From Lysobacterales bacterium (GTDB taxonomy: Bacteria > Pseudomonadota > Gammaproteobacteria > Xanthomonadales > S139-57): DNA of 5,055 nt. Shown in pieces: positions 1-5,055 of this stretch (its first letter is position 1; each line of letters begins with the position of its first letter). Below the pieces are notes generated by a model that was not told where the DNA came from, did no database searches, and was given only the letters and a program-made list of their open reading frames with translations. Position numbers and translations under genes: made by a program. The DNA lies in contig JALWTZ010000266.1 in assembly GCA_026993285.1 (NCBI GenBank), forward strand, positions 1-5,055, given 5' to 3'.

Positions 1-2203
1 TCTTTTCCTTCAGTGTTTCCTCGTGCAGGCTGTGATCCTCTTCCAGCCATTGGCCGATGGGCAACTGGAAGCCGAACTCGCCTTCCAGCACCTTCTCCAG
101 CCCCTCGACATCCCACTGTTCATCCAGCGAGCCTGGCGGGATGTACTGATCCAGCAGATTGCGGAAGACATCCTCGCGCATTTCCACGATGGTATCGTGC
201 ACATCGTCAGCTTCCAGCAGTTCGTTTCGAAGCGTGTAAATCACCCGGCGCTGGTCGTTGGCCACGTCATCGAAATCCAGCAGGTGCTTGCGGATATCGA
301 AGTTGTGCCCTTCCACCTTCTTCTGTGCATTCTCGATGGCCTTGTTCACCCAGGGATGTTCGATGGCCTCGTTTTCCTCCATGCCGATTTTCTTCATGAT
401 GGCCGATACCCGCTCGGAGGCAAAAATGCGCATCAGGTTGTCTTCCAGTGACAGGAAGAAACGCGAAGAACCGGGATCACCCTGGCGGCCGGCACGGCCA
501 CGCAGCTGGTTGTCGATACGGCGGGATTCATGCCGCTCGGTGCCCACGATGTGCAGGCCACCGGCCTCGATGACCTGTTGATGGCGTTTCTCCCAATCCT
601 TGCGCACCTTCTCCTTGTCCGCTTCCGAGGCATTGGGGCCCAGCTTTTCCAGTTCTACCTGCAGGTTTCCACCCAGCACGATATCCGTGCCCCGGCCAGC
701 CATGTTGGTGGCGATGGTCACCGCGCCGGGCATGCCGGCCTGGGCGACGATTTCCGCCTCGCGGGCATGCTGCTTGGCATTGAGTACCTCGTGGGGAATG
801 CCAGCCTTTTTCAGCTCCCGTGACAGCAGCTCGGACACTTCGATGGAAGTGGTCCCCACCAGCACCGGTTGCTTGCGCTGGTGGCAATCCTTGATTTCCT
901 CCACGATGGCGCGGTATTTCTCCGCCTGGGTGAGATAGACCAGATCCGGGCGGTCATCCCGCTGTACCGGCAGATGGGTGGGAATGACCACCACTTCCAG
1001 CCCGTAAATGCTCTGGAATTCGTAGGCCTCGGTATCCGCCGTGCCGGTCATGCCGGACAGCTTCTCGTAGAGTCTGAAATAGTTCTGGAAGGTGATGGAG
1101 GCCAGGGTCTGGTTCTCCTTCTGTACCGGCACACCTTCCTTCGCCTCGACCGCCTGGTGCAAGCCATCGGACCAGCGCCGGCCTTCCATGGTGCGACCTG
1201 TAAATTCGTCCACGATGATGACTTCGCCATCCCGTACGATGTAATCCACATCCTTCTGGTAATGCACCAGTGCCCGCAAGGCGGCATTGAGATGGTGCAC
1301 CAGCGCCAGATTGCCGGGGTCGTAGAGATTGGCATCCTCCGCCAGCAGGCCATGCTTGCGTAGCAGTTCTTCCACATGCTCCATGCCTTCCTCGGTCAGG
1401 TAGACCTGCTTGGATTTCGGATCAGAAGTGAAATCACCCGGGCCTTCCTCGCCTTCCACCGGCACCAGCTGACGCACCAGCTTGCTCATGGCCACATACA
1501 GATGCGGATCATCATCGGTGGGGCCGGAAATGATCAACGGCGTGCGGGCCTCGTCGATGAGAATGGAATCCACCTCGTCCACGATAGCGAAATGGTGACC
1601 ACGCTGCACCCGCTCCTCGGCGGAGAAGGCCATGTTGTCCCGCAGGTAGTCGAAGCCATATTCGTTATTGGTGCCATAGGTGATGTCCGCTGCATAGGCC
1701 GCGCGCTTGGCCGCCGCGGTCATGCCCGGCACCACCACACCCACGGTCAGGCCCACGGCCTCATAGACCGGGCGCATCCACTCGGCATCCCGACGGGCCA
1801 GGTAATCGTTCACCGTCACCACATGCACGCCCCTGGCAGGCAGGGCATTGAGGTAGGCGGCGGCTGTCGCAACCAGTGTCTTGCCCTCACCGGTGCGCAT
1901 TTCGGCAATCTTTCCGGAATGCAGCACCATCCCCCCGATCAGCTGCACATCGTAGTGGCGCATGCCCAGTGTGCGCCGTGCCGCTTCACGAATGACGGCA
2001 AAGGCCTCCGGCAGCAGATCATCCAGTGCAGTGCCTGCCTCAAGGCGCTCACGAAATTCAGCAGTCTTGCCTTTCAGCGCTTCGTCATCCAGTGCACGGA
2101 TGTCCTCTTCCAGCGCATTGATGGCATCAACCTTCTTGCGAAATGCCTTGATGATCCGGTCGTTTCGGCTACCGAAAATGGAAGTGAAAATCTTGTTGAA
2201 CAT
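1..2203 (-). CDS. secA: Preprotein translocase ATPase SecA, N-terminal 734 residues (3' end beyond the window)
   Basis: SecA is the cytoplasmic and peripheral-membrane ATPase that drives unfolded preproteins through the SecYEG channel. The frame is open from the ATG at 2203 to the window edge, giving 734 codons against about 900 in E. coli SecA. Visible motifs: Walker A MRTGEGKT at residues 102-109 (Lys108), TVNDYLARRD near 130-139, Walker B/DEAD-like IVDEVDSILIDEAR at 207-220, the preprotein cross-linking domain from about 221 to 377, KLSGMTGTADTEA near 381-393, TNMAGRGTDIVLGGN at 499-513, and the arginine-finger region LRGRAGRQGDPGSSRFF at 567-583 of NBD2. The helical scaffold segment DFDDVANDQRRV lies near 643-654. 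Residue numbers of the main motifs match E. coli closely, which supports the start. The missing part is the rest of the wing and scaffold domains and the C-terminal zinc-binding tail. A Shine-Dalgarno AGGA lies 7 nt upstream. No secM precedes it. An M23 peptidase gene ends 88 bp upstream on the same strand. No frameshift was seen. Identification is certain. Confidence 0.98.
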   Translation of the reverse strand, partial: MFNKIFTSIFGSRNDRIIKAFRKKVDAINALEEDIRALDDEALKGKTAEFRERLEAGTALDDLLPEAFAVIREAARRTLGMRHYDVQLIGGMVLHSGKIAEMRTGEGKTLVATAAAYLNALPARGVHVVTVNDYLARRDAEWMRPVYEAVGLTVGVVVPGMTAAAKRAAYAADITYGTNNEYGFDYLRDNMAFSAEERVQRGHHFAIVDEVDSILIDEARTPLIISGPTDDDPHLYVAMSKLVRQLVPVEGEEGPGDFTSDPKSKQVYLTEEGMEHVEELLRKHGLLAEDANLYDPGNLALVHHLNAALRALVHYQKDVDYIVRDGEVIIVDEFTGRTMEGRRWSDGLHQAVEAKEGVPVQKENQTLASITFQNYFRLYEKLSGMTGTADTEAYEFQSIYGLEVVVIPTHLPVQRDDRPDLVYLTQAEKYRAIVEEIKDCHQRKQPVLVGTTSIEVSELLSRELKKAGIPHEVLNAKQHAREAEIVAQAGMPGAVTIATNMAGRGTDIVLGGNLQVELEKLGPNASEADKEKVRKDWEKRHQQVIEAGGLHIVGTERHESRRIDNQLRGRAGRQGDPGSSRFFLSLEDNLMRIFASERVSAIMKKIGMEENEAIEHPWVNKAIENAQKKVEGHNFDIRKHLLDFDDVANDQRRVIYTLRNELLEADDVHDTIVEMREDVFRNLLDQYIPPGSLDEQWDVEGLEKVLEGEFGFQLPIGQWLEEDHSLHEETLKEK

Positions 2204-2210
2204 TGAAATA

Positions 2211-2214
2211 TCCT
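2211..2214 (-). promoter_or_regulatory. Ribosome binding site of secA
   Basis: The minus strand reads AGGA followed by a 7-nt spacer (TATTTCA) and the secA ATG at 2203. Spacing and sequence suit a Shine-Dalgarno site and confirm this start. An ATCCT word near the 3' end of the M23 gene (around 2310-2314) could pair with AGGAT here, but that is a 5-bp match and may be chance. Confidence 0.65.
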
Positions 2215-2249
2215 GAATACAAACTTGGCCGGTTGAAACGGCGTTCAAG

Positions 2250-2285
2250 AAAAAATGGAGGTGCTCATGCGCTCAGGCATGAAGC
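2250..2285 (-). terminator. Possible weak terminator or attenuator hairpin between the M23 gene and secA
   Basis: On the minus strand, starting 6 nt after the M23 stop codon, the inverted repeat at 2263-2285 can form an 8-bp stem (GCT-T-CATGC / GCATGAGC, one bulged T) with a 6-nt loop CTGAGC. A run of six T residues follows at 2255-2250, but 7 nt separate it from the stem, so this is not a canonical Rho-independent terminator. It could reduce read-through into secA or act as an attenuator, or it may have no function. No convincing sigma-70 promoter for secA was found in the remaining gap (2204-2249). The best -35-like word is TTGAAC at 2248-2243, without a well-spaced -10. Confidence 0.3.
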
Positions 2286-2291
2286 AGGGTT

Positions 2292-3218
2292 TCAACCGAG
2301 AAAGGGTCGAGGATTGAGCCTGCGGTTATTGAACAGGATCTCGAAATGCACATGCGGGCCGGTGGCGCGTCCGGACTTGCCCATCTCTGCGATGGATTGC
2401 CCCCGCTGGACGCGTTCCCCCACTTCAACGAGATTCCTGCGATTGTGGGCATAGCGGGTAATGTAACCGTTGCCATGGTCAATTTCCACCAGGTTGCCAT
2501 AACCATAGCGCGGACCCGACCAGACCACGACACCATCGGCCACAGCCTGCACCGGTGTGCCCATATGACCGGAAAAGTCCAATCCGCCATGGCGGGCCGT
2601 CTTGCCGGTAATCGGATCCACCCGTTTGCCATACAGGCTGGACAGCCAGCCGGATTGTACCGGCCGGCCTTGTGGTACAAAGCGGGCATCACGCAGTTGC
2701 CCCTGCATGCGGGTACTCAGAAGGGAAAGTTGTTCTTCCTGCCGCTCGAGGCGATGGCTTAACTGAAGCACATACTGCTGGAATTCATCCATTGCCAGCG
2801 GTCTTGCCGATTCCACCGGGCCGCTGCCTGTACCCGGTGTTTGCGACCATTCACGATTCAGATCCTTCAGGTCGAAATCAGCCACATCCGCCAGCCTCAG
2901 TGCCAGCTCATCCATGCGGACACTGCGCGCCTGCAACCGGCCCAGTTCACGCGCCAGGGCATCCAGTGCCTGCTGATGCTGTTGTTCTTTCTCAGCCAGT
3001 TGCGCCTTTTGCTGATCAATGCTTTCCTTCAGCGCGGCGATGGTGGCCAATGTATCGGATTCACTGCCACCCTGACTCTCTCCCAGCCAATACCCCAGAG
3101 AGATGGCACCCAGAAAGAGACTGCCCATGGCCATCATTGCAGCCCATCCTGCCTGTTTCAGGGTGATGTCCAGTCTATAGGGGCGCTGGCCCCTGCGACC
3201 GATGACAATGATGTTCAT
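2292..3218 (-). CDS. Membrane-anchored M23 (LytM-type) zinc metallopeptidase
   Basis: The 308-residue protein is a probable peptidoglycan endopeptidase acting in the periplasm. A short basic N-terminus (residues 1-22, several Arg) is followed by one hydrophobic segment at about 24-46 (AGWAAMMAMGSLFLGAISLGYWLG), which suggests an N-in membrane anchor. A Gln/Glu/Leu-rich probable coiled coil spans about 56-110, with a second short one at 145-175. The C-terminal M23 domain runs from about 187 to 308. Its expected zinc ligands and catalytic residues are all present: HGGLD (His210, Asp214), YAH (His258) and HVHFE (His289, His291). The domain is therefore predicted active, unlike degenerate LytM regulators such as EnvC or NlpD. 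An upstream in-frame ATG at 3281 would add 21 residues but would run into the divergent gene, and the basic-plus-anchor pattern fits the start at 3218. The Shine-Dalgarno is weak. It sits just upstream of secA, a known neighbourhood in gammaproteobacteria. Its precise substrate cannot be told from the sequence. Confidence 0.92.
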   Translation of the reverse strand: MNIIVIGRRGQRPYRLDITLKQAGWAAMMAMGSLFLGAISLGYWLGESQGGSESDTLATIAALKESIDQQKAQLAEKEQQHQQALDALARELGRLQARSVRMDELALRLADVADFDLKDLNREWSQTPGTGSGPVESARPLAMDEFQQYVLQLSHRLERQEEQLSLLSTRMQGQLRDARFVPQGRPVQSGWLSSLYGKRVDPITGKTARHGGLDFSGHMGTPVQAVADGVVVWSGPRYGYGNLVEIDHGNGYITRYAHNRRNLVEVGERVQRGQSIAEMGKSGRATGPHVHFEILFNNRRLNPRPFLG

Positions 3219-3248
3219 TTCTGTCTGTATTCCGGTATGCTGTTTGCC

Positions 3249-3629
3249 ATGACTACGACCTCTCCGCGCACCTTCCATCAATGGGTGGACCAGCTTCAGG
3301 ATACGGCCCCCTCAGCACTGGAGCGGACACTCGCACAGGCCGATCAACTCCACCACTGGAATCTGCAACTGCGCAGACGGCTGCCAAAAGCACTGGCCGA
3401 GTCGGTTCGGCTGTGCAATATACGCAAAAATGGCGTGGCTGTCATCGCCATTCCATCACAAACGATTGCCAATCAGGTGTACCTGCACCAGCACCTCCTG
3501 CTGGAAGCACTGCAAAAGCTGCAATTACCCGTCACCCGAATCAGCCTGCGCATCCACGAAAACCTGCCCCTGGACGGCAAAAACTACCGCGCCCTGCCCA
3601 GCCTGTGGGCCACTGATTCTGAAAAATAG
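3249..3629 (+). CDS. dciA: DUF721 family protein, probable DciA-type replicative helicase loader
   Basis: This 126-residue basic protein is the only plus-strand gene. DciA proteins (DUF721) help load the replicative helicase DnaB in bacteria that lack the DnaC or DnaI loaders, and they act in the cytoplasm at replication initiation. The diagnostic part is the KH-like core at about residues 44-103: LPKALAESVRLCNIRKNG, then a strand GVAVIAIPS, then QTIANQVYLHQHLLLEALQKL, and a final strand PVTRISLRI. This fits the family pattern of 'expression strand, ser-x-x-x-A-N-x-v helix, leucine-rich helix, v-x-x-I-x-x-R-I'. The N-terminus (1-43) is helical and basic, and the short C-terminal tail (104-126) looks disordered. 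The protein is shorter than many family members. An in-frame ATG at 3237 would add four residues (MLFA), and neither start has a strong Shine-Dalgarno. Position between lpxC and the M23 gene matches Pseudomonas-type gene order. The family assignment is from pattern recognition, and the helicase-loader role is inferred from the family. Confidence 0.8.
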   Translation: MTTTSPRTFHQWVDQLQDTAPSALERTLAQADQLHHWNLQLRRRLPKALAESVRLCNIRKNGVAVIAIPSQTIANQVYLHQHLLLEALQKLQLPVTRISLRIHENLPLDGKNYRALPSLWATDSEK

Positions 3630-3638
3630 CCGTTTTCA
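3620..3638. repeat. AT-rich inverted repeat spanning both convergent stop codons
   Basis: TGAAAA (3620-3625) and TTTTCA (3633-3638) form 6-bp perfect arms around a 7-nt centre. The repeat contains the dciA stop (TAG, 3627-3629), and its right arm ends in the lpxC stop (TGA on the minus strand, 3638-3636). It is a short AT-rich stem, too weak to call a bidirectional terminator, although the place is right for one. Confidence 0.35.
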
Positions 3639-4565
3639 GCCTACCGCTTCTGCAGGATGCACATAGGAAATGGGTGCGGAATCCAGGTCCTCGAAGGTCG
3701 TCTCTTCCCAGGCTTCACGATCAGCCATGAGTTTCAGCAACAACTTGTTATTGAGCGCATGTCCAGACTTGTGCCCGGTGAAAGCACCGACCAGGCTGTG
3801 GCCCAATAGATACAAATCACCGATGGCATCGAGAATCTTGTGCTTGACGAATTCATCGTCATAGCGCAGGCCATTTTCGTTGAGAATACGGTAATCATCC
3901 AGCACGATGGCATTGTCCATGGTGCCGCCCATGACCAGGTTGCGCTTGCGCAAGGCTTCGATATCACGCAGGAAACCGAAAGTACGCGCCCGGCTCACTT
4001 CCTTGACAAAGCTGGTGGTGGAAAAATCCACCATGGCCTGGCTGGGTACCTGTTCGAATACGGGGTGGGAAAAATCGATACTGAAACTGACCTTGAAGCC
4101 TTCATAGGGGTCAAAACGCACCCACTTGTCACCATCCCGGGCTTCCACCGACTTCAGAATGCGGATGAAGGTTTTCGGGGCTTCCTGTTCACGAATGCCG
4201 GCGGATTGCAGCAGGAACAGAAAGGGCCCTGCACTGCCGTCCATAATCGGTACTTCCGGCGCACTCAGCTCCACATAGGCATTATCAATGCCAAGACCCG
4301 CCATGGCCGACAGCAGATGCTCCACCGTACCCACACGCACTTCCTGCCCTACAGCATCATGCACTACCAGCGTGGTGGACATGCTGGTATCTCCTACATT
4401 TTCCGGTTTTGCCGGGATTTCTACCGGTTCTGGCAGGTCCGTTCTTCTGAAAATGATCCCTGTGTTGACGGGGGCCGGCTTGAGCTTCATGTAGACTTTC
4501 TGGCCGGAATGTATACCCACGCCGGTGGCCTGGATTTCATTTTTCAAGGTGCGCTGACGGATCAT
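3636..4565 (-). CDS. lpxC: UDP-3-O-acyl-N-acetylglucosamine deacetylase LpxC
   Basis: LpxC is the cytosolic zinc amidase that removes the acetyl group from UDP-3-O-acyl-GlcNAc, the committed step of lipid A synthesis. The 309-residue product is close to the 305 of E. coli. The start is MIRQRTLKNEIQATGVGIHSG, as in the family, and an in-frame TAG four codons upstream (4577-4575) excludes an earlier start. Catalytic features are intact: TVEHL with general base Glu82 and zinc ligand His83, KHKILDAIGDL with zinc ligands His242 and Asp246, and GHALNNKL with His269. These correspond to E. coli E78, H79, H238, D242 and H265, offset by four. Other family blocks include EVPIMDGSAGPF (104-115) and RARTFGFLRDIE (192-203). 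The C-terminal tail (SYVHPAEAVG) lacks the E. coli-type LA-ending degron seen by FtsH, so turnover may differ (inference). No clear Shine-Dalgarno precedes the ATG. It lies downstream of ftsZ and converges with the dciA-like gene. Confidence 0.98.
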   Translation of the reverse strand: MIRQRTLKNEIQATGVGIHSGQKVYMKLKPAPVNTGIIFRRTDLPEPVEIPAKPENVGDTSMSTTLVVHDAVGQEVRVGTVEHLLSAMAGLGIDNAYVELSAPEVPIMDGSAGPFLFLLQSAGIREQEAPKTFIRILKSVEARDGDKWVRFDPYEGFKVSFSIDFSHPVFEQVPSQAMVDFSTTSFVKEVSRARTFGFLRDIEALRKRNLVMGGTMDNAIVLDDYRILNENGLRYDDEFVKHKILDAIGDLYLLGHSLVGAFTGHKSGHALNNKLLLKLMADREAWEETTFEDLDSAPISYVHPAEAVG

Positions 4566-4596
4566 AAGCAGGGTCTAATGTTTATAAAATCAGCAG

Positions 4597-4624
4597 ATAT
4601 TACCATACCTGCGCGTATCTTCAA
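4597..4624 (-). promoter_or_regulatory. Candidate sigma-70 promoter of lpxC
   Basis: On the minus strand, TTGAAG (4624-4619; 4 of 6 to the -35 consensus) is followed by a 16-bp spacer and TAATAT (4602-4597; -10, 4 of 6), preceded by TGG, so an extended -10 (TGnTAATAT). A start about 7 nt after the -10 would give a 5' leader of roughly 25 nt before the lpxC ATG. A second AT-rich word, TATAAA at 4587-4582, has no matching -35. Two A-tracts lie directly upstream. The promoter is predicted by eye only. Confidence 0.5.
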
Positions 4625-4626
4625 GC

Positions 4627-4678
4627 TTTTTTACCACAAGCCGCCTGTTCTGTTGTTTTTTTACAACAGGTCGCTTGT
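4627..4678. repeat. A-tract direct repeat overlapping an imperfect hairpin, upstream of the lpxC promoter
   Basis: Two 18-bp units on the plus strand, at 4627-4644 (TTTTTTACCACAAGCCGC) and 4657-4674 (TTTTTTACAACAGGTCGC), match at 15 of 18 bases with a 30-bp period. The same stretch holds inverted repeats: ACAAGCCGCCTGTT (4636-4649) against the reverse complement of 4665-4678, 12 of 14 paired with a 15-nt loop, and nested inside it a perfect CTGTTGT/ACAACAG pair (4650-4656, 4663-4669) around six T residues. On the minus strand the tracts are A runs, with no T run after either stem, so this is not a Rho-independent terminator for ftsZ. Possible roles are an UP element or DNA bend for the lpxC promoter, an operator, or an RNA hairpin at the end of the ftsZ message. 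Confidence 0.5.
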
Positions 4679-4747
4679 CGAGCAGCGCACATTTTCCCCG
4701 GCGTCGCACTTCCCTGTGCCACTGTACCAAGCCGGAATTCCGTAATT

Positions 4748-5055
4748 TCAGTCCGCCTGGCGGCGACGCAGAAAAGTCGGAATATGCAGGTAATCCTCTT
4801 CCGTAGCCGGTTCGGTCAGGTCCGGCTGCAGTTTTTTCTCCTGCTGACGGATCACCGTGGGCTTTTCCAGATCCGCATAATTCACTACCTCCGCAGAGGG
4901 ACGACTTTTGGGCCGCTCCGGCGTTTTCTCCCCGCTCTGCCCAGCCAGACCGGTGGCTACAACCGTCACGCGGATTTCGTCCTGCAAATCCTCGTCCACA
5001 CTGGTACCCACCACCACATTGGCGTCTGCGGCGGCATAGCGGCCCACGATTTCGC
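4748..5055 (-). CDS. ftsZ: Cell division protein FtsZ, C-terminal 101 residues (5' end beyond the window)
   Basis: FtsZ is the tubulin-like GTPase that forms the division ring at midcell. Only its end is present. It opens inside the C-terminal globular domain (EIVGRYAAADANVVVGTSVDEDLQDEIRV in short: DANVVVGTSVDEDL followed by DEIRVTVVATGL), aligned with E. coli DNATVVIGTSLDPDMNDELRVTVVATG. About 45 charged residues of flexible linker follow, and then the conserved C-terminal peptide EDYLHIPTFLRRRQAD, which in relatives binds FtsA and ZipA. The stop (TGA) is at 4750-4748. The GTP-binding tubulin signature lies outside the window. A GTG at 5047 is in frame but is an internal Val, not a start. 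It is the upstream neighbour of lpxC, in the usual dcw-cluster order. The linker is Pro, Lys and Glu rich, and its composition is ordinary for FtsZ linkers. Confidence 0.97.
   Translation of the reverse strand, partial: EIVGRYAAADANVVVGTSVDEDLQDEIRVTVVATGLAGQSGEKTPERPKSRPSAEVVNYADLEKPTVIRQQEKKLQPDLTEPATEEDYLHIPTFLRRRQAD

Noticed and set aside
23..451. Plus-strand open frames opposite the 3' part of secA in the window (also 530-823, 869-1363)
   Set aside because: The minus strand encodes unbroken SecA throughout, and the antisense products are low-complexity shadows.
1376..2206. 276-codon open frame on the plus strand opposite secA
   Set aside because: It is antisense to highly conserved SecA codons and gives a His- and Gly-rich protein with no recognisable domain. 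Such shadows are common opposite GC-biased genes.
2292..2330. M23 C-terminus (LNPRPFLG) as a SecM-like ribosome arrest peptide upstream of secA
   Set aside because: It looks like the ordinary end of an M23 domain (NPxxYL-like), has no resemblance to the E. coli SecM arrest sequence, and proline content alone is weak evidence.
3219..3281. Upstream ATG at 3281 for the M23 gene (adds 21 residues)
   Set aside because: It would overlap the start of the divergent dciA-like gene, and the added segment has no role in the basic-plus-anchor N-terminus seen from 3218.
4650..4669. Rho-independent terminator for ftsZ in the 7-bp perfect stem with a six-base loop
   Set aside because: On the ftsZ strand the run of A lies in the loop and further A, not T, follows the stem, so the terminator signature is absent.
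4733..4742. Perfect 10-bp palindrome CGGAATTCCG just after the ftsZ stop
   Set aside because: It has no loop and no T run, is a simple restriction-site-like palindrome, and is probably chance.
3840..4745. 301-codon open frame on the plus strand opposite lpxC
   Set aside because: It is antisense to conserved LpxC codons, extends into the intergenic region and shows no family features.

Overview
The window is a compact housekeeping block from the chromosome of a Gram-negative bacterium, most likely a gammaproteobacterium. The evidence is the gene order ftsZ – lpxC – dciA-like (DUF721) – M23 peptidase – secA, which is the downstream end of the division and cell-wall (dcw) cluster as found in Pseudomonas and related groups. 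LpxC implies a lipid A outer membrane, and the FtsZ tail ends in a peptide (DYLHIPTFLRRRQAD) very like that of E. coli FtsZ. The genus cannot be assigned from the sequence alone. There are no mobile elements, CRISPR arrays, tRNAs or rRNAs.

Layout, in the direction of most transcription (minus strand, right to left). The last 101 codons of ftsZ (4748-5055, 5' end outside the window) are followed by a 182-bp intergenic region. It holds a good candidate promoter for lpxC and, just upstream of that promoter, a pair of A-tract repeats combined with an inverted repeat. Complete lpxC (3636-4565) comes next. A short plus-strand gene of the DUF721/DciA family (3249-3629) is wedged in against the general direction. 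It converges on lpxC with a 6-bp gap and diverges from the M23 gene with about 30 bp between start codons. The membrane-anchored M23 (LytM-type) peptidase gene (2292-3218, minus) follows, with all zinc ligands intact. An 88-bp gap then leads to secA (start 2203, minus), whose first 734 codons fill the rest of the window. The secA 3' end lies outside it.

The genes serve envelope growth and the cell cycle: Z-ring division (FtsZ), the committed step of lipid A synthesis (LpxC), probable replicative-helicase loading (DciA), peptidoglycan hydrolysis (M23 protein) and preprotein export (SecA). No secM lies upstream of secA. The M23 gene occupies the place that secM has in E. coli.

I found no novel biological system. 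The points worth a second look are regulatory: the A-tract and hairpin region before lpxC, the lack of promoter space around the dciA-like gene, a palindrome holding both convergent stop codons, and a hairpin with an 11-codon mini-ORF before secA. Most long open frames on the plus strand opposite secA, lpxC and the M23 gene are antisense shadows. No gene-free stretch exceeds 300 bases.
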